A DNA stretch of 64,000 nucleotides from Candidatus Jettenia ecosi. Lineage in GTDB: Bacteria > Planctomycetota > Brocadiia > Brocadiales > Brocadiaceae. Below the pieces are notes generated by a model that saw only the letters and a list, made by a program, of their open reading frames with translations, was not told where the DNA came from and did no database searches. The stretch lies in the NCBI GenBank assembly GCA_005524015.1, contig SULG01000006.1, positions 1 to 64,000 on the forward strand, in the 5' to 3' direction. The translations under genes were made by a program, and so were the position numbers. Position 1 is the stretch's first letter. Each line of letters opens with the position of its first letter. This document shows positions 19,073 through 26,809 of this stretch, one piece after another.

Positions 19073-19447
19073 ATGTCCGATAAAAATGTAATGGTTGTTG
19101 AAGATAACGAAAAAAACAGAAAACTGATGCGGGTAATACTCAAAGCAAAAGGATATAATGTGATCGAAGCAACTACAGGTGAAGAAGCATTGAGTATATT
19201 AAAAAATCAAAAGCCGGATATCATTCTCATGGATATCCAACTTCCGGGAATCGATGGTATTACCCTTGTGAAACAAATCAAAGCAGATATAACCACAAAA
19301 GATATCCCGATTGTTGCCGTAACTGCTTATGCTATGAAGGGAGATGAGAAAAAAATCTTAAGCTGTGGCTGCGATGCTTATATTAGTAAACCCATCAATA
19401 CACAAGAATTGCCGCTCACGGTTGAAAAATATATAAAAAAGAGCTGA
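19073..19447 (+). CDS. Single-domain response regulator (CheY/DivK-like)
   Basis: A 124-residue lone receiver domain. It has the acidic pair (VVEDNEKN), phospho-acceptor Asp in IILMDIQLPGIDG, Thr/Ala switch (VAVTAYAMKGDE) and Lys in YISKPIN. The DNKNRKLMR/PGIDG pattern is like DivK-type regulators. ATG 19073 has AAGGAA eight bases upstream; an in-frame ATG at 19037 overlaps the kinase and lacks a ribosome site. It is probably a phosphotransfer partner of the kinase 25 bases upstream. Confidence 0.92.
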   Translation: MSDKNVMVVEDNEKNRKLMRVILKAKGYNVIEATTGEEALSILKNQKPDIILMDIQLPGIDGITLVKQIKADITTKDIPIVAVTAYAMKGDEKKILSCGCDAYISKPINTQELPLTVEKYIKKS

Positions 19448-19454
19448 GAAAGAC

Positions 19455-20198
19455 ATGAATAAGCCTAAGATATTAGTAGCAGATGACATTAAACAAAATG
19501 TGAAGTTATTACGGGTAATTTTGACTGCGTTCGAATATGATGTGATCGAGGCATATGACGGCGAAGAGGCATTAGAAAAAGCAAAAACGGAAAATCCGGA
19601 CTTAATACTGCTGGATGTTATGATGCCAAAGCTCACAGGATATGAGGTATGCCATAAATTGCGTGAAGACAGGAAGACAAAAAATATACCGATCGTAATG
19701 ATTACAGCCCTGCATGAAACGGATGATAGGATACAAGGGATTGAGGCAGGAGCTGACGATTTTATCAGCAAACCGTTCAACAAAGCAGAATTACTTGCCA
19801 GAGTAAAGTCGCTGTTACGGATGAGACATATAACTTCTCCACGTGATGAAATGCCGGTATTGGACTCCATTCTATCCAATCTGACAGACGGGGTAATCGT
19901 TGCAGACAAACAGTGGAAAATTAAGAATATCAACCCAAAGGCTCAAGAGCTTTTGAATATCCATGAGACGGATATGAAAGACAAGGACCTTGCAGCATAT
20001 TTATCCAATAAGAACTTGTCGATACCTCTTGATACGGTCATGAGTTCAGGAGAAAAAATAACTGATTTTCAAATATTGCCTCCGGGCATTCAAAACGCTT
20101 CGCATGTAAACGTTAGAATGACAAAGATATTTGATGAACATGCAAATATTATCAGCATCGCTTTAGTCTTAAAGAAAGAAAATAACCATACTACCTGA
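19455..20198 (+). CDS. Response regulator: receiver + PAS-like domain
   Basis: A 247-residue protein with a receiver domain (1-120; DD near residue 9, phospho-Asp in LILLDVMMPKLTGYE, Lys in FISKPFNKAEL) and a C-terminal PAS-like domain (about 137-245; SILSNLTDGVIVADKQWKIKNINPKAQELL). No DNA-binding or enzymatic output is present, so it may pass the signal by protein contacts. It starts 7 bases after the lone receiver, completing a GH15 - kinase - RR - RR operon. Confidence 0.88.
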   Translation: MNKPKILVADDIKQNVKLLRVILTAFEYDVIEAYDGEEALEKAKTENPDLILLDVMMPKLTGYEVCHKLREDRKTKNIPIVMITALHETDDRIQGIEAGADDFISKPFNKAELLARVKSLLRMRHITSPRDEMPVLDSILSNLTDGVIVADKQWKIKNINPKAQELLNIHETDMKDKDLAAYLSNKNLSIPLDTVMSSGEKITDFQILPPGIQNASHVNVRMTKIFDEHANIISIALVLKKENNHTT

Positions 20199-20224
20199 TT
20201 GTAATAAGATACATTAAACTACCT

Positions 20225-20470
20225 TTGGGCAACACTCATGAAAAAACGATATCGCCGTAGGGCAAGGCTTTACAGGCTGTCCGAGAATGCTTTCACACGG
20301 CCAAGCCTATACTATATGCTGATAAAATATTAGCACGACAACAATATTTAGTATGACATTTGTGCATCGATTGAATTCTCGGACAGCCTGTAAAGCCTTG
20401 CCAGGCAACCCTGGAGGGTTGCCCTACGGAATTGAAATTTCTCAATGTTAAACACAGAGATACACGATGT
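20225..20470. repeat. GGGCAAGGCTTTA repeat interrupted by a MITE
   Basis: A copy of the dispersed repeat seen at 13985 (CACTCATGAAAAAACG...GTAGGGCAAGGCTTTA), split by the CAGGCTGTCC element (20273-20390), then resuming as TAAAGCCTTGCCAGGCAACC...GGGTTGCCCTACGGAATTGAAATTTC. This shows the order of insertion: repeat first, MITE second. Confidence 0.75.
20273..20390. mobile_element. 118-bp MITE family B copy 1 (CAGGCTGTCCGAGAAT ends)
   Basis: Perfect 16-bp terminal inverted repeats, CAGGCTGTCCGAGAAT at 20273-20288 and its complement at 20375-20390. It is bordered by TA on both sides, as for Tc1/IS630-type insertion. The interior is non-coding and A+T-rich. It lies inside the GGGCAAGGCTTTA repeat. 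A second copy of identical length is at 21055-21172. Confidence 0.85.
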
Positions 20471-20520
20471 TGCAATGGTAGAGACGCAGATGTTGCATCT
20501 CTATTTTAGTTTTCCTACTT

Positions 20521-20640
20521 AATCCCGTAGGGATGTCATGATTATAGCAAAAATCAGAAAAAAGCCCTTCAACCCCGAAGGGGTGACATGGAATATCTGC
20601 GTTGAGATGTCATCCCTTCGGGGTTGAAGGCGGTATGCCC
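20521..20640. repeat. CCCCGAAGGGGTGA repeat family copy 1
   Basis: Two facing hairpin modules, TTCAACCCCGAAGGGGTGAC and CATCCCTTCGGGGTTGAAGG, plus AATCCCGTAGGGATGTCATG at the left side. Copies at 26530-26735 (opposite orientation) and 46978-47180. No open frame worth calling. Confidence 0.75.
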
Positions 20641-20698
20641 GGTCTCATACAGAGGTACTATAAAATATCTATTCTCAGGCAAGCCTTATGTATTCTTC

Positions 20699-20727
20699 TT
20701 GAAAAGCAATTCCCTTTTGAGTATAAT
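20699..20727 (+). promoter_or_regulatory. Sigma70-like promoter driving the riboswitch leader
   Basis: TTGAAA at 20699-20704 and a perfect TATAAT at 20722-20727, separated by 17 bases. Transcription would begin near 20734, about 50 bases before the candidate aptamer. This is the best promoter match I found in the window. Confidence 0.7.
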
Positions 20728-20782
20728 GTAAAAACGTTTTACGTTTCACAAAGTATCGTTTTTGTTGCTGTATTATACAGGC

Positions 20783-20860
20783 ATTGCGATAAAGGCAAAC
20801 CTTCAGCGATGAGGGGACGCAAAGGAAAGGGTCTTGTATCAGTGGATAGTGTTCGTGAAT
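20783..20860 (+). ncRNA. Candidate c-di-GMP-I (GEMM) riboswitch aptamer
   Basis: The sequence contains the conserved GEMM-I core: AAAGGCAAACC, then a hairpin CCTTCA-GCGA-TGAGGG capped by a GNRA loop, then GGACGCAAAG, then GGTCT...GGATAG. The outer helix P1 can form between ATTGCGA (20783-20789) and TCGTGAAT (20853-20860) with one bulge. The second hairpin between GGTCT and GGATAG is short and weakly paired, which is the main doubt. A perfect-spaced promoter lies upstream and a strong intrinsic terminator begins 57 bases downstream, the layout of a transcriptional switch. It should bind c-di-GMP. Confidence 0.75.
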
Positions 20861-20917
20861 AGTGTCTGTATACATAACAGACGCTTACACTTATAATTAA
20901 CACGACAGAAACAAGAT

Positions 20918-20971
20918 AGCCTTACTACCGAAGATATTCTTCTTGAATATTTTGGCAGTAAGGCTTTTTTT
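20918..20971 (+). terminator. Intrinsic terminator, likely riboswitch expression platform
   Basis: AGCCTTACT (20918-20926) pairs with AGTAAGGCT (20957-20965). An inner helix (GATATTC with GAATATT and neighbours) extends the stem to about 18 pairs around a short loop, followed by a run of T (20965-20971). No coding sequence ends just upstream; the only thing it can terminate is the riboswitch leader RNA. Confidence 0.85.
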
Positions 20972-21054
20972 GTTTTCAGAAGTTACGTGAATCATAATAA
21001 AAAAACGGAGTCAATGTAGGGCAAGGCTTCAGCCTTGCAGAAGGCAAACCTAAA

Positions 21055-21172
21055 CAGGCTGTCCGAGAATTGTTTTTACGGATCAAATCCGTACTATATA
21101 TTGATTAACTATTGCAATAGACGCAACATATAGCATATATTGCAGGTGGTAATTGCATTCTCGGACAGCCTG
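21055..21172. mobile_element. 118-bp MITE family B copy 2
   Basis: Same perfect 16-bp ends and the same 118-bp length as copy 1, with a diverged interior (TTTTACGG, CCGTACTATATATTGAT recognisable in both). TA follows on the right, AA on the left. It sits in another GGGCAAGGCTTCAGCC repeat (21016-21045 and 21173-21190). Confidence 0.85.
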
Positions 21173-21239
21173 TAAAAGTTTGCCTTACAGAAACAGGAAA
21201 CCAGGATATACCATAATTCTCATAAAGGTATCTATAGTT

Positions 21240-21640
21240 ACTCAAAATACAGTTAGATTATAGTAGGGGCGAACCTTGTGTTCGCCCTGGTCGTAGAAAA
21301 ATGCACAGGTTTTGAATTTGCACAATTTAAATTTGTACAAAGGGCAGGGGAACACAAGGTTCGTCTCCATATGCATCAAGCTAAAATGTGTAAACGGTGA
21401 AGAATAACGAACCACTCATAATCCTCCTTAGTCCCCCTTTAAAAAAAGAGGAAAAAAGGAGGTCTTCCTTTAGAGAATGGGGAAATCCTTTGTTCCCCCA
21501 TTTTTTAAATGGGATTAGAGGGGAACAGAGATACACGCTATTCTTTTTCCAAAGGGACACCTCCTTTTTTATGGAACACTATTCATAGCTTGATGCATAT
21601 GAGGTTCGTCCCTACCTCTGTCTTGCACCGTATTTTGAAT
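21240..21640. repeat. Outer repeat with ACTCAAAATAC ends, hosting a family A MITE
   Basis: ACTCAAAATACAGTT at the left (21240) faces GCACCGTATTTTGAAT at the right (21625-21640). The body has GGGGCGAACCTTGTGTTCGCCC and GGAACACAAGGTTCG modules. The family A element 21368-21600 is inserted within it. This repeat, with the 118-bp MITEs, fills the 765 bases between the terminator and the SBBP gene. Confidence 0.7.
21368..21600. mobile_element. MITE family A copy 2 (233 bp)
   Basis: CATATGCATCAAGCTAA at 21368-21384; ATAGCTTGATGCATAT at 21585-21600. Flanks form an imperfect 12-bp duplication, AAGGTTCGTCTC (21356-21367) and GAGGTTCGTCCC (21601-21612), 10 of 12 matching. The interior shares TGTAAACGGTGAAGAATAAC and CATGGAACACTATTC-type text with copy 1, and carries the CCCCCTTTAAAAAAAG hairpin module. 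Confidence 0.85.
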
Positions 21641-21735
21641 AATCAGGAGAAAGTTAGCCTCATGGAAGTATCAGGATGTTTGGAACAGGGGTTCCACATC
21701 TCTTGTACTATGGCTTTAAAGAGGAGGGGTTGGAA

Positions 21736-24700
21736 ATGAACAGGCAGGTGAGGATATATAGTAGCTGGTTGATGTCCATGTTGTTTCTTTTATCCGGTGT
21801 GCCAAACAAATATATGACTGCATATGGTCAACCGGTGCAGTCAGAAAAGCCGGTATCAGATCAATCAGGAAGATATAATGATACTGCAACTTCAAAAGGA
21901 GTGGATGAAGCCGTGAAGGCAAAGGCAGAGGAGAACTATGGTAAACTACCTCTGTATTTCATCCGGAATGACGGTCAGGCAGATGAAAAGGTACGGTTCT
22001 ATGAAAGAGGCATCGGACATACAACATCCTTTACACCAAAAGGGGTATATCTTTCCCTTGCTCCAGCATCCCAATCTCCTCTTTCTCATGAATCCACTCA
22101 ATTTTCCCCTTCCTATAAATTCACCAATTCTCCTCCATCTACCGAATTCCCCTCTTCTCATCCATTCACCAAATCCCCCTTTTCTAAAGGGGGACAAAGG
22201 GGGATTACGAAAGATAATAGTCCTCACAACCCCCAAAAAGAAACACGGACAAACCAGTTTGTCCATGCCACCCAACCAGAAACCATCAAACTCATTCCCC
22301 TGGGCGCCAATAAAGACCCTCTAATCATCCCCGAAGGGCTACAAGAGGCAAAGGTCAATTATTTTATCGATAAAAACCCGGAAGACTGGAAAACGAATAT
22401 TTCCACCTATCAGGCAATCCTCTATAAAGATATTTACCAGGATATCGATATGAGATTTTACGGGAATAACCGTCAACTGGAATACGATATTATCGTCAAA
22501 CCAGGTGCAAACCCATCATGGGTACAGCTTTCGTATCAGGGCATAGAGGACTTGAAGGTAACAGAAGAAGGTGATCTGGAGATAGGGCTAAAAGATGGCA
22601 AGCTCATCCAGAAGAGGCCGTATGTGTATCAGGAGATAGAGGGAAAGAGGGTGGAGAGAAAAGGAGAATTTAAGGTTTCACGATTAGAATCTAAAGTTCA
22701 AAATCTGAAACATAAAACCCGAAACTCTAAACACTTTATATACGCTTTCCAGGTTGCATCGTATGACAAACGATATCCCCTTGTTATTGACCCTATCCTT
22801 GAATATTCCACCTATTTGGGTGGTAGTGGTCTTGATTCCGGTCGTGGAATAGCAGTTGATACCGCCGGGAATGTTTATGTTACCGGAGGTACCTATTCGT
22901 TTGACTTTCCAACAGCCAATGCCCTTGATAAGAAGGGTAATAAAGAAGGTGATGTCTTTATAACAAAGATGAATGCAGCCGGTACGAGCCTTATCTATTC
23001 TACCTATCTGGGTGGTAATGATGGTGGTGAATATGGTGCTGGAATAGCGGTTGATGCCGCCAGGAATGTTTATATTGTAGGGAACACAACTTCGTTTTAC
23101 TTTCCAACATTCAATGCCTTTGATGAGAGTTACAATGGAGGTGGAGATATCTTTGTAGCAAAGATAAATGCAGCCGGTACGAACATTATCTATTCTACCT
23201 ATCTGGGCGGTAGTGGTGGTGAATGGAGTTATGGAATGGCAATTGATGCCAGTGGGAATGTTTATATTACCGGGGAAGTACAATCGGGTGACTTTCCAAC
23301 AGTTAACGCCTTTGATGAGAGCTTCGGTCCAGGGCACGAGGCTTTTGTAACAAAGATGAACGCAGACGGCAAGAGCCTTATCTATTCTACCTATTTAGGC
23401 ACTAGTGCTACACTAGGCAATGGAATTGCGGCTGATGCTTTCGGGAATGCTTATGTTACCGGACGTACATATGGCATTCCACTGGTCAATGCCCTTGATG
23501 AGACCAACTTTGGAGGTGAAGCCTTTGTAACAAAGATAAATACGGACGGCTCAAACCTTATCTATTCCACCTATCTGGGTGGTAGTAGTGGTGATGACGG
23601 TACTGGAATAGCGGTTGATGCTGACGGGAATGCTTATATTACCGGACGTACATCATCGGATGACTTTCCGACGGTCAATGCCATTGATGGAAGTCTCAAT
23701 GGATCTGGCGACGCTTTTGTAACAAAGATAAATGCAGCCGGTACGAGCCTTATCTATTCTACCTACTTTGGTGGTAGTGATGGCGAAAATAATATTAAAA
23801 TAGCGATTGATGCCGACAGGAATGTTTATATTACCGGAAGTACATTTTCGGGTGACCTTCCCACAGTTAATGCCCTTGATGGGAATCTCAATGGAAAATC
23901 CGATCTCTTTGTAACAAAGATGAATGCAGCCGGCACGAGCCTTATCTTTTCTACGTATTTTGGCGGCGGCAGTGATTATTATCCTTACGATGGTGACAGT
24001 GTTTCTGGGATAGCAGTTGATACCGTTGGGAATGCCTATATTACCGGATGGACAGGTTTGTATGACTTTCCCATAGTCAATGCCTTTGATGCAAGTCTCA
24101 TTGGAAGGGATGCCTTTATAACAAAGATACTCTTTGTAACAAAAATACCCTCCGATCTGCAGGTTCGCTATACCTGCAATGAGGGTGGTGGAACGATGGT
24201 TACAGACTCCTCGGTCAATGGTAATAATGGCATAATCGAAGGCGCCACATGGACAACAGGGAGAGAGGAAGGCGGGCTCAGTTTTGACGGGATTGATGAT
24301 GCTGTATCTATCCCTCTGATAAATAACGAAGAGCTATCCGTCTGTGCATGGTTTTATAAAAATGTCAATGATACAACGAATACCGATGCCATATTCGGCG
24401 GGGCAAGATGGAATGCTGATCCGCAACTTCGGGAGGGGTTTGATGTACGCTTTATCCCCAGCGCTCCTGATACCTTGCGATTTGTCCTCACAACACAGGA
24501 TACAAGCGGGGTGAGAACAACAAAGGAAGCCCAGGCAAAATCACTCAATTCAGTTGGTAGCTGGTACCATGTTGCAGGCACCTATAATAAAACAACAGGT
24601 GAACAGAAATTATATATAAATGGTCAACTTGTTGATACAAAGATACATCCGGCAGGGAACACAGCCGTACCATTATCTTATTCCGAGATGAAGATAGGAT

Positions 24701-25467
24701 ATTCAAAATACGGGACAGGATATTTTAACGGCATCATCGATGACGTCCGTCTTTACCGACAAGCCTTGAGTGATAAGGAAGTCCAAGGCATATACCATGC
24801 CGTTACCTCAGGTATGCAAATACACTATGCCTTTGATGAAGGGACAGGAACGATTGCCCATGATGCTTCGGGCAACGACAATCATGGTGAAATACAGGGT
24901 GCTGTATGGACAGCAGGAAAAAGTGGTAACGGGTTGAGCTTTGATGGGATTAATGATTCTGTATCAGTACCCCGTATGAATCATGATAAGATTTCCCTGA
25001 GTGCATGGTTCAGGAAAAACGCCAACGATACGAGCCGCGCTGACGCCATATTTAGCGGGCTAAGATGGAGTTCTGATCCGCAGCTCCGGGAAGGGTTTGA
25101 TGTGAGGTTCAGTCCTGGTAGTCCTGATACCCTGAGGTATGCATTGGTAACCATGGATGGGAGTGGAAATAAGACAACGAAAACCGTAAAGGAGAATTTA
25201 GTCAACTCAGTGAATACCTGGTATCATGTTGTCTGTACCTACAACATGGCGACCGGGAAGCAGCATCTGTACGTAAACGGACAGTTGGTTGATACCGATA
25301 CACATCCGGCCGGAAATACGATTGTGCCATTGACCTATTATGATGATATAAGGGTAGGGTATTCACGATATAAAACAGGATATTTCAACGGCCTTATCGA
25401 TGAAGTCCGCCTTTACCAGCGAGCCCTGAGTGACCAGGAGGTACAGGAATTGTATACGAATAACTAG
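21736..25467 (+). CDS. Large secreted protein: DUF7948-like + seven SBBP repeats + two LamG domains
   Basis: A 1243-residue exported protein. ATG 21736 follows GGAGGGG; an in-frame ATG 21676 would put 20 polar residues before the signal peptide and is rejected. Order: signal peptide (about 1-30), an N-terminal domain typical of SBBP proteins (LPLYFIRNDGQ...VNYFIDKNPEDWKTN...YDIIVKPGA), seven consecutive SBBP units (about 360-810, each with GIAVDxxGNVYxTGxT and IYSTYLGG), then two LamG/concanavalin-like domains (about 815-1025 and 1030-1243) that are close duplicates (FDGINDSV, DEVRLY..ALSDQEVQ). Residues about 109-175 are a Ser/Pro/Thr-rich insert containing a dispersed repeat. Probably a surface or matrix beta-propeller with sugar-binding domains. 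The riboswitch upstream suggests c-di-GMP control. Confidence 0.88.
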   Translation: MNRQVRIYSSWLMSMLFLLSGVPNKYMTAYGQPVQSEKPVSDQSGRYNDTATSKGVDEAVKAKAEENYGKLPLYFIRNDGQADEKVRFYERGIGHTTSFTPKGVYLSLAPASQSPLSHESTQFSPSYKFTNSPPSTEFPSSHPFTKSPFSKGGQRGITKDNSPHNPQKETRTNQFVHATQPETIKLIPLGANKDPLIIPEGLQEAKVNYFIDKNPEDWKTNISTYQAILYKDIYQDIDMRFYGNNRQLEYDIIVKPGANPSWVQLSYQGIEDLKVTEEGDLEIGLKDGKLIQKRPYVYQEIEGKRVERKGEFKVSRLESKVQNLKHKTRNSKHFIYAFQVASYDKRYPLVIDPILEYSTYLGGSGLDSGRGIAVDTAGNVYVTGGTYSFDFPTANALDKKGNKEGDVFITKMNAAGTSLIYSTYLGGNDGGEYGAGIAVDAARNVYIVGNTTSFYFPTFNAFDESYNGGGDIFVAKINAAGTNIIYSTYLGGSGGEWSYGMAIDASGNVYITGEVQSGDFPTVNAFDESFGPGHEAFVTKMNADGKSLIYSTYLGTSATLGNGIAADAFGNAYVTGRTYGIPLVNALDETNFGGEAFVTKINTDGSNLIYSTYLGGSSGDDGTGIAVDADGNAYITGRTSSDDFPTVNAIDGSLNGSGDAFVTKINAAGTSLIYSTYFGGSDGENNIKIAIDADRNVYITGSTFSGDLPTVNALDGNLNGKSDLFVTKMNAAGTSLIFSTYFGGGSDYYPYDGDSVSGIAVDTVGNAYITGWTGLYDFPIVNAFDASLIGRDAFITKILFVTKIPSDLQVRYTCNEGGGTMVTDSSVNGNNGIIEGATWTTGREEGGLSFDGIDDAVSIPLINNEELSVCAWFYKNVNDTTNTDAIFGGARWNADPQLREGFDVRFIPSAPDTLRFVLTTQDTSGVRTTKEAQAKSLNSVGSWYHVAGTYNKTTGEQKLYINGQLVDTKIHPAGNTAVPLSYSEMKIGYSKYGTGYFNGIIDDVRLYRQALSDKEVQGIYHAVTSGMQIHYAFDEGTGTIAHDASGNDNHGEIQGAVWTAGKSGNGLSFDGINDSVSVPRMNHDKISLSAWFRKNANDTSRADAIFSGLRWSSDPQLREGFDVRFSPGSPDTLRYALVTMDGSGNKTTKTVKENLVNSVNTWYHVVCTYNMATGKQHLYVNGQLVDTDTHPAGNTIVPLTYYDDIRVGYSRYKTGYFNGLIDEVRLYQRALSDQEVQELYTNN
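22172..22206 (+). repeat. Dispersed CCCCCTTTT hairpin module inside the SBBP coding sequence
   Basis: AAATCCCCCTTTTCTAAAGG followed by GGGACAAAGGGGGATTA matches intergenic copies at 26080-26115 and 46676-46830. Here it is read in frame as SPFSKGGQRGI (about residues 149-159), within a low-complexity SPSTEFP-rich insert. Confidence 0.8.
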
Positions 25468-25533
25468 CATAAGACATTTTCATATGAAAAAATTTTGTTA
25501 ATCCGGGAGACATCCCTGGTAACTACTTAAAAT

Positions 25534-26300
25534 AAGGCACAAAATCGAGGATAAGAGAGAACCTCAGGGCAATTGTATCAAATGGGAATTGTTCAGCCCG
25601 TTTTGAGTGGCACTGACAAACCATGTCCCTGTATGTCTTCAACAGGGATCGTTTGTCAGTGCTTTTCTCTTCGCCGATTCCTGTGTGCATACAAACAGGC
25701 ACGGAAAAACCCCATAGGCATCAAGCTAAGCGCCGACAGCTTGTTCCCAAACTCTTCCCCATTTCCATGAGGACATGGTTTGGGAACACACATGTACGAG
25801 AAACTCCGTTTCTCGAATCAATGGTAGAACAGGCATCTTGCCTGTTCTACCGTGATAAACCTGAATGATAGTGTGTATGATTCCTCAGGGGAGGCAGGTT
25901 TCAAACCTGTCCCTACTCGAAACAGAGTTTCGAGGCAATTGCGTTCCCAAACAGAGTTTGGGAACGAGCCAACGAGCCACTGAGCTTAGCTTGATGCGTA
26001 TGCCCCTAACCCCCCTTTAAAAAAGGGGGGAACAAAGGATTTCCTCTTTTTTTAAAGAGGGATCAAGGGAGATTGGATTTCCCCCTTTTCTAAAAGGGGA
26101 CTAAGGGGGATTAGGGGTGGTTTGTTATTCTTCGCCGTTTATACATTTTAGCTTGATGCATATGCGGACAAACCCCATCCCTGTTCAAGACATACAGGGA
26201 CAGGGTTTGCCCGTGCCATCCTGTCCGTATAGTATTGCAAAACTTCAAATTTTAGCTTAATGCAGATAAGGCAATGCCCTACCGGTTACATTTGACGCGA
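25534..26300. repeat. Nested palindromic repeat cluster after the SBBP gene
   Basis: The 1.34-kb gap 25468-26809 has no convincing gene. This part stacks short palindromes: CACTGACAAAC/GTTTGTCAGTG (around 25610-25660), AGAACAGGCATCTTGCCTGTTCT, AGGCAGGTTTCAAACCTGTC, CGAAACAGAGTTTCG, and GTTCCCAAACAGAGTTTGGGAAC (split here for clarity: TTCCCAAAC/GTTTGGGAA). The GTCCCTG...ACAGGGA module recurs at 26175-26215 and 58125-58165. Poly-C/poly-G hairpins lie at 26010-26115. Family A ends at 26148-26165 and 26256-26270 mark further decayed copies. Confidence 0.7.
25713..26002. mobile_element. MITE family A copy 3 (degenerate)
   Basis: CATAGGCATCAAGCTAA at 25713-25729 and TTAGCTTGATGCGTATG at 25986-26002, facing each other. 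The interior contains TTGTTCCCAAACTCTTCCCC and CATGAGGACATGGTTTGGGA modules, also found at 42640 and 50610. No clear 12-bp duplication remains. Confidence 0.65.
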
Positions 26301-26321
26301 TTGTACTGGACTAAGGGGTAT

Positions 26322-26483
26322 GTTAAGTACCTGACCACAAGTTTTTGTACATTCTTTTTGTCAACAGAATAGAGAATCCAGAAGACAGGATACACAATGC
26401 TTGATGTACGATATTCTATCTTCTGGCTTCTGACTTCTGTTGATAACGAGGAATATACAAAAATTTATAGTCAGGTACTTAAC
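26322..26483. mobile_element. MITE family C copy 1 (GTTAAGTACCTGAC ends)
   Basis: GTTAAGTACCTGACCACAAG at the left pairs with CTATAGTCAGGTACTTAAC-type sequence at the right (26470-26483); imperfect inverted repeats extend to about 33 bases, including TTTTTGTACATTC/GAATATACAAAAA. Length 162 bp, non-coding. A second copy is at 50418-50767. Confidence 0.8.
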
Positions 26484-26529
26484 GTCTCCAATCGCTTGCA
26501 CTTCCGTTGGTTAATCACAATAATAAAAG

Positions 26530-26735
26530 CCCGAAGGGCTGATATGATTATAGACCACGAACAACCATGATGAACAACCCCGAAGGGGTGAAATGATGAT
26601 GAAGAAAACACTACCGCCGTACAATCAAATCCCAAATGTATGACATCTCAACGCAGATTTCCTATGTCACCCCTTTGGGGTTGAAGGGCTTTTTTGCTTT
26701 TTTCTATAATCATGACATCCCTACGGGATTAGGTA
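26530..26735. repeat. CCCCGAAGGGGTGA repeat family copy 2
   Basis: AGCCCGAAGGGCTGATATGA, then CAACCCCGAAGGGGTGAAAT, then TGTCACCCCTTTGGGGTTGA, then CATGACATCCCTACGGGATT. This is the 20521-20640 arrangement in reverse orientation and longer. It is followed by GAGACGCAATATTTTGCGTC-type inverted modules up to about 26790, close to the permease stop. Confidence 0.75.
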
Positions 26736-26809
26736 GAGACGCAATATTTTGCGTCTCTACAACCGATAAACGCAAAATATTGCGTTTCTACAATCTTCCC
26801 AATTTCTCT

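Noticed and set aside
20602..20862. 86-codon plus-strand frame over the riboswitch
   Set aside because: It runs through a dispersed repeat and the aptamer, and has no ribosome site or recognisable product.
22684..23337. 217-codon minus-strand frame inside the SBBP gene
   Set aside because: It mirrors the repeat-rich coding strand; repeated units create long antisense frames, and its product only reflects the SBBP repeats.
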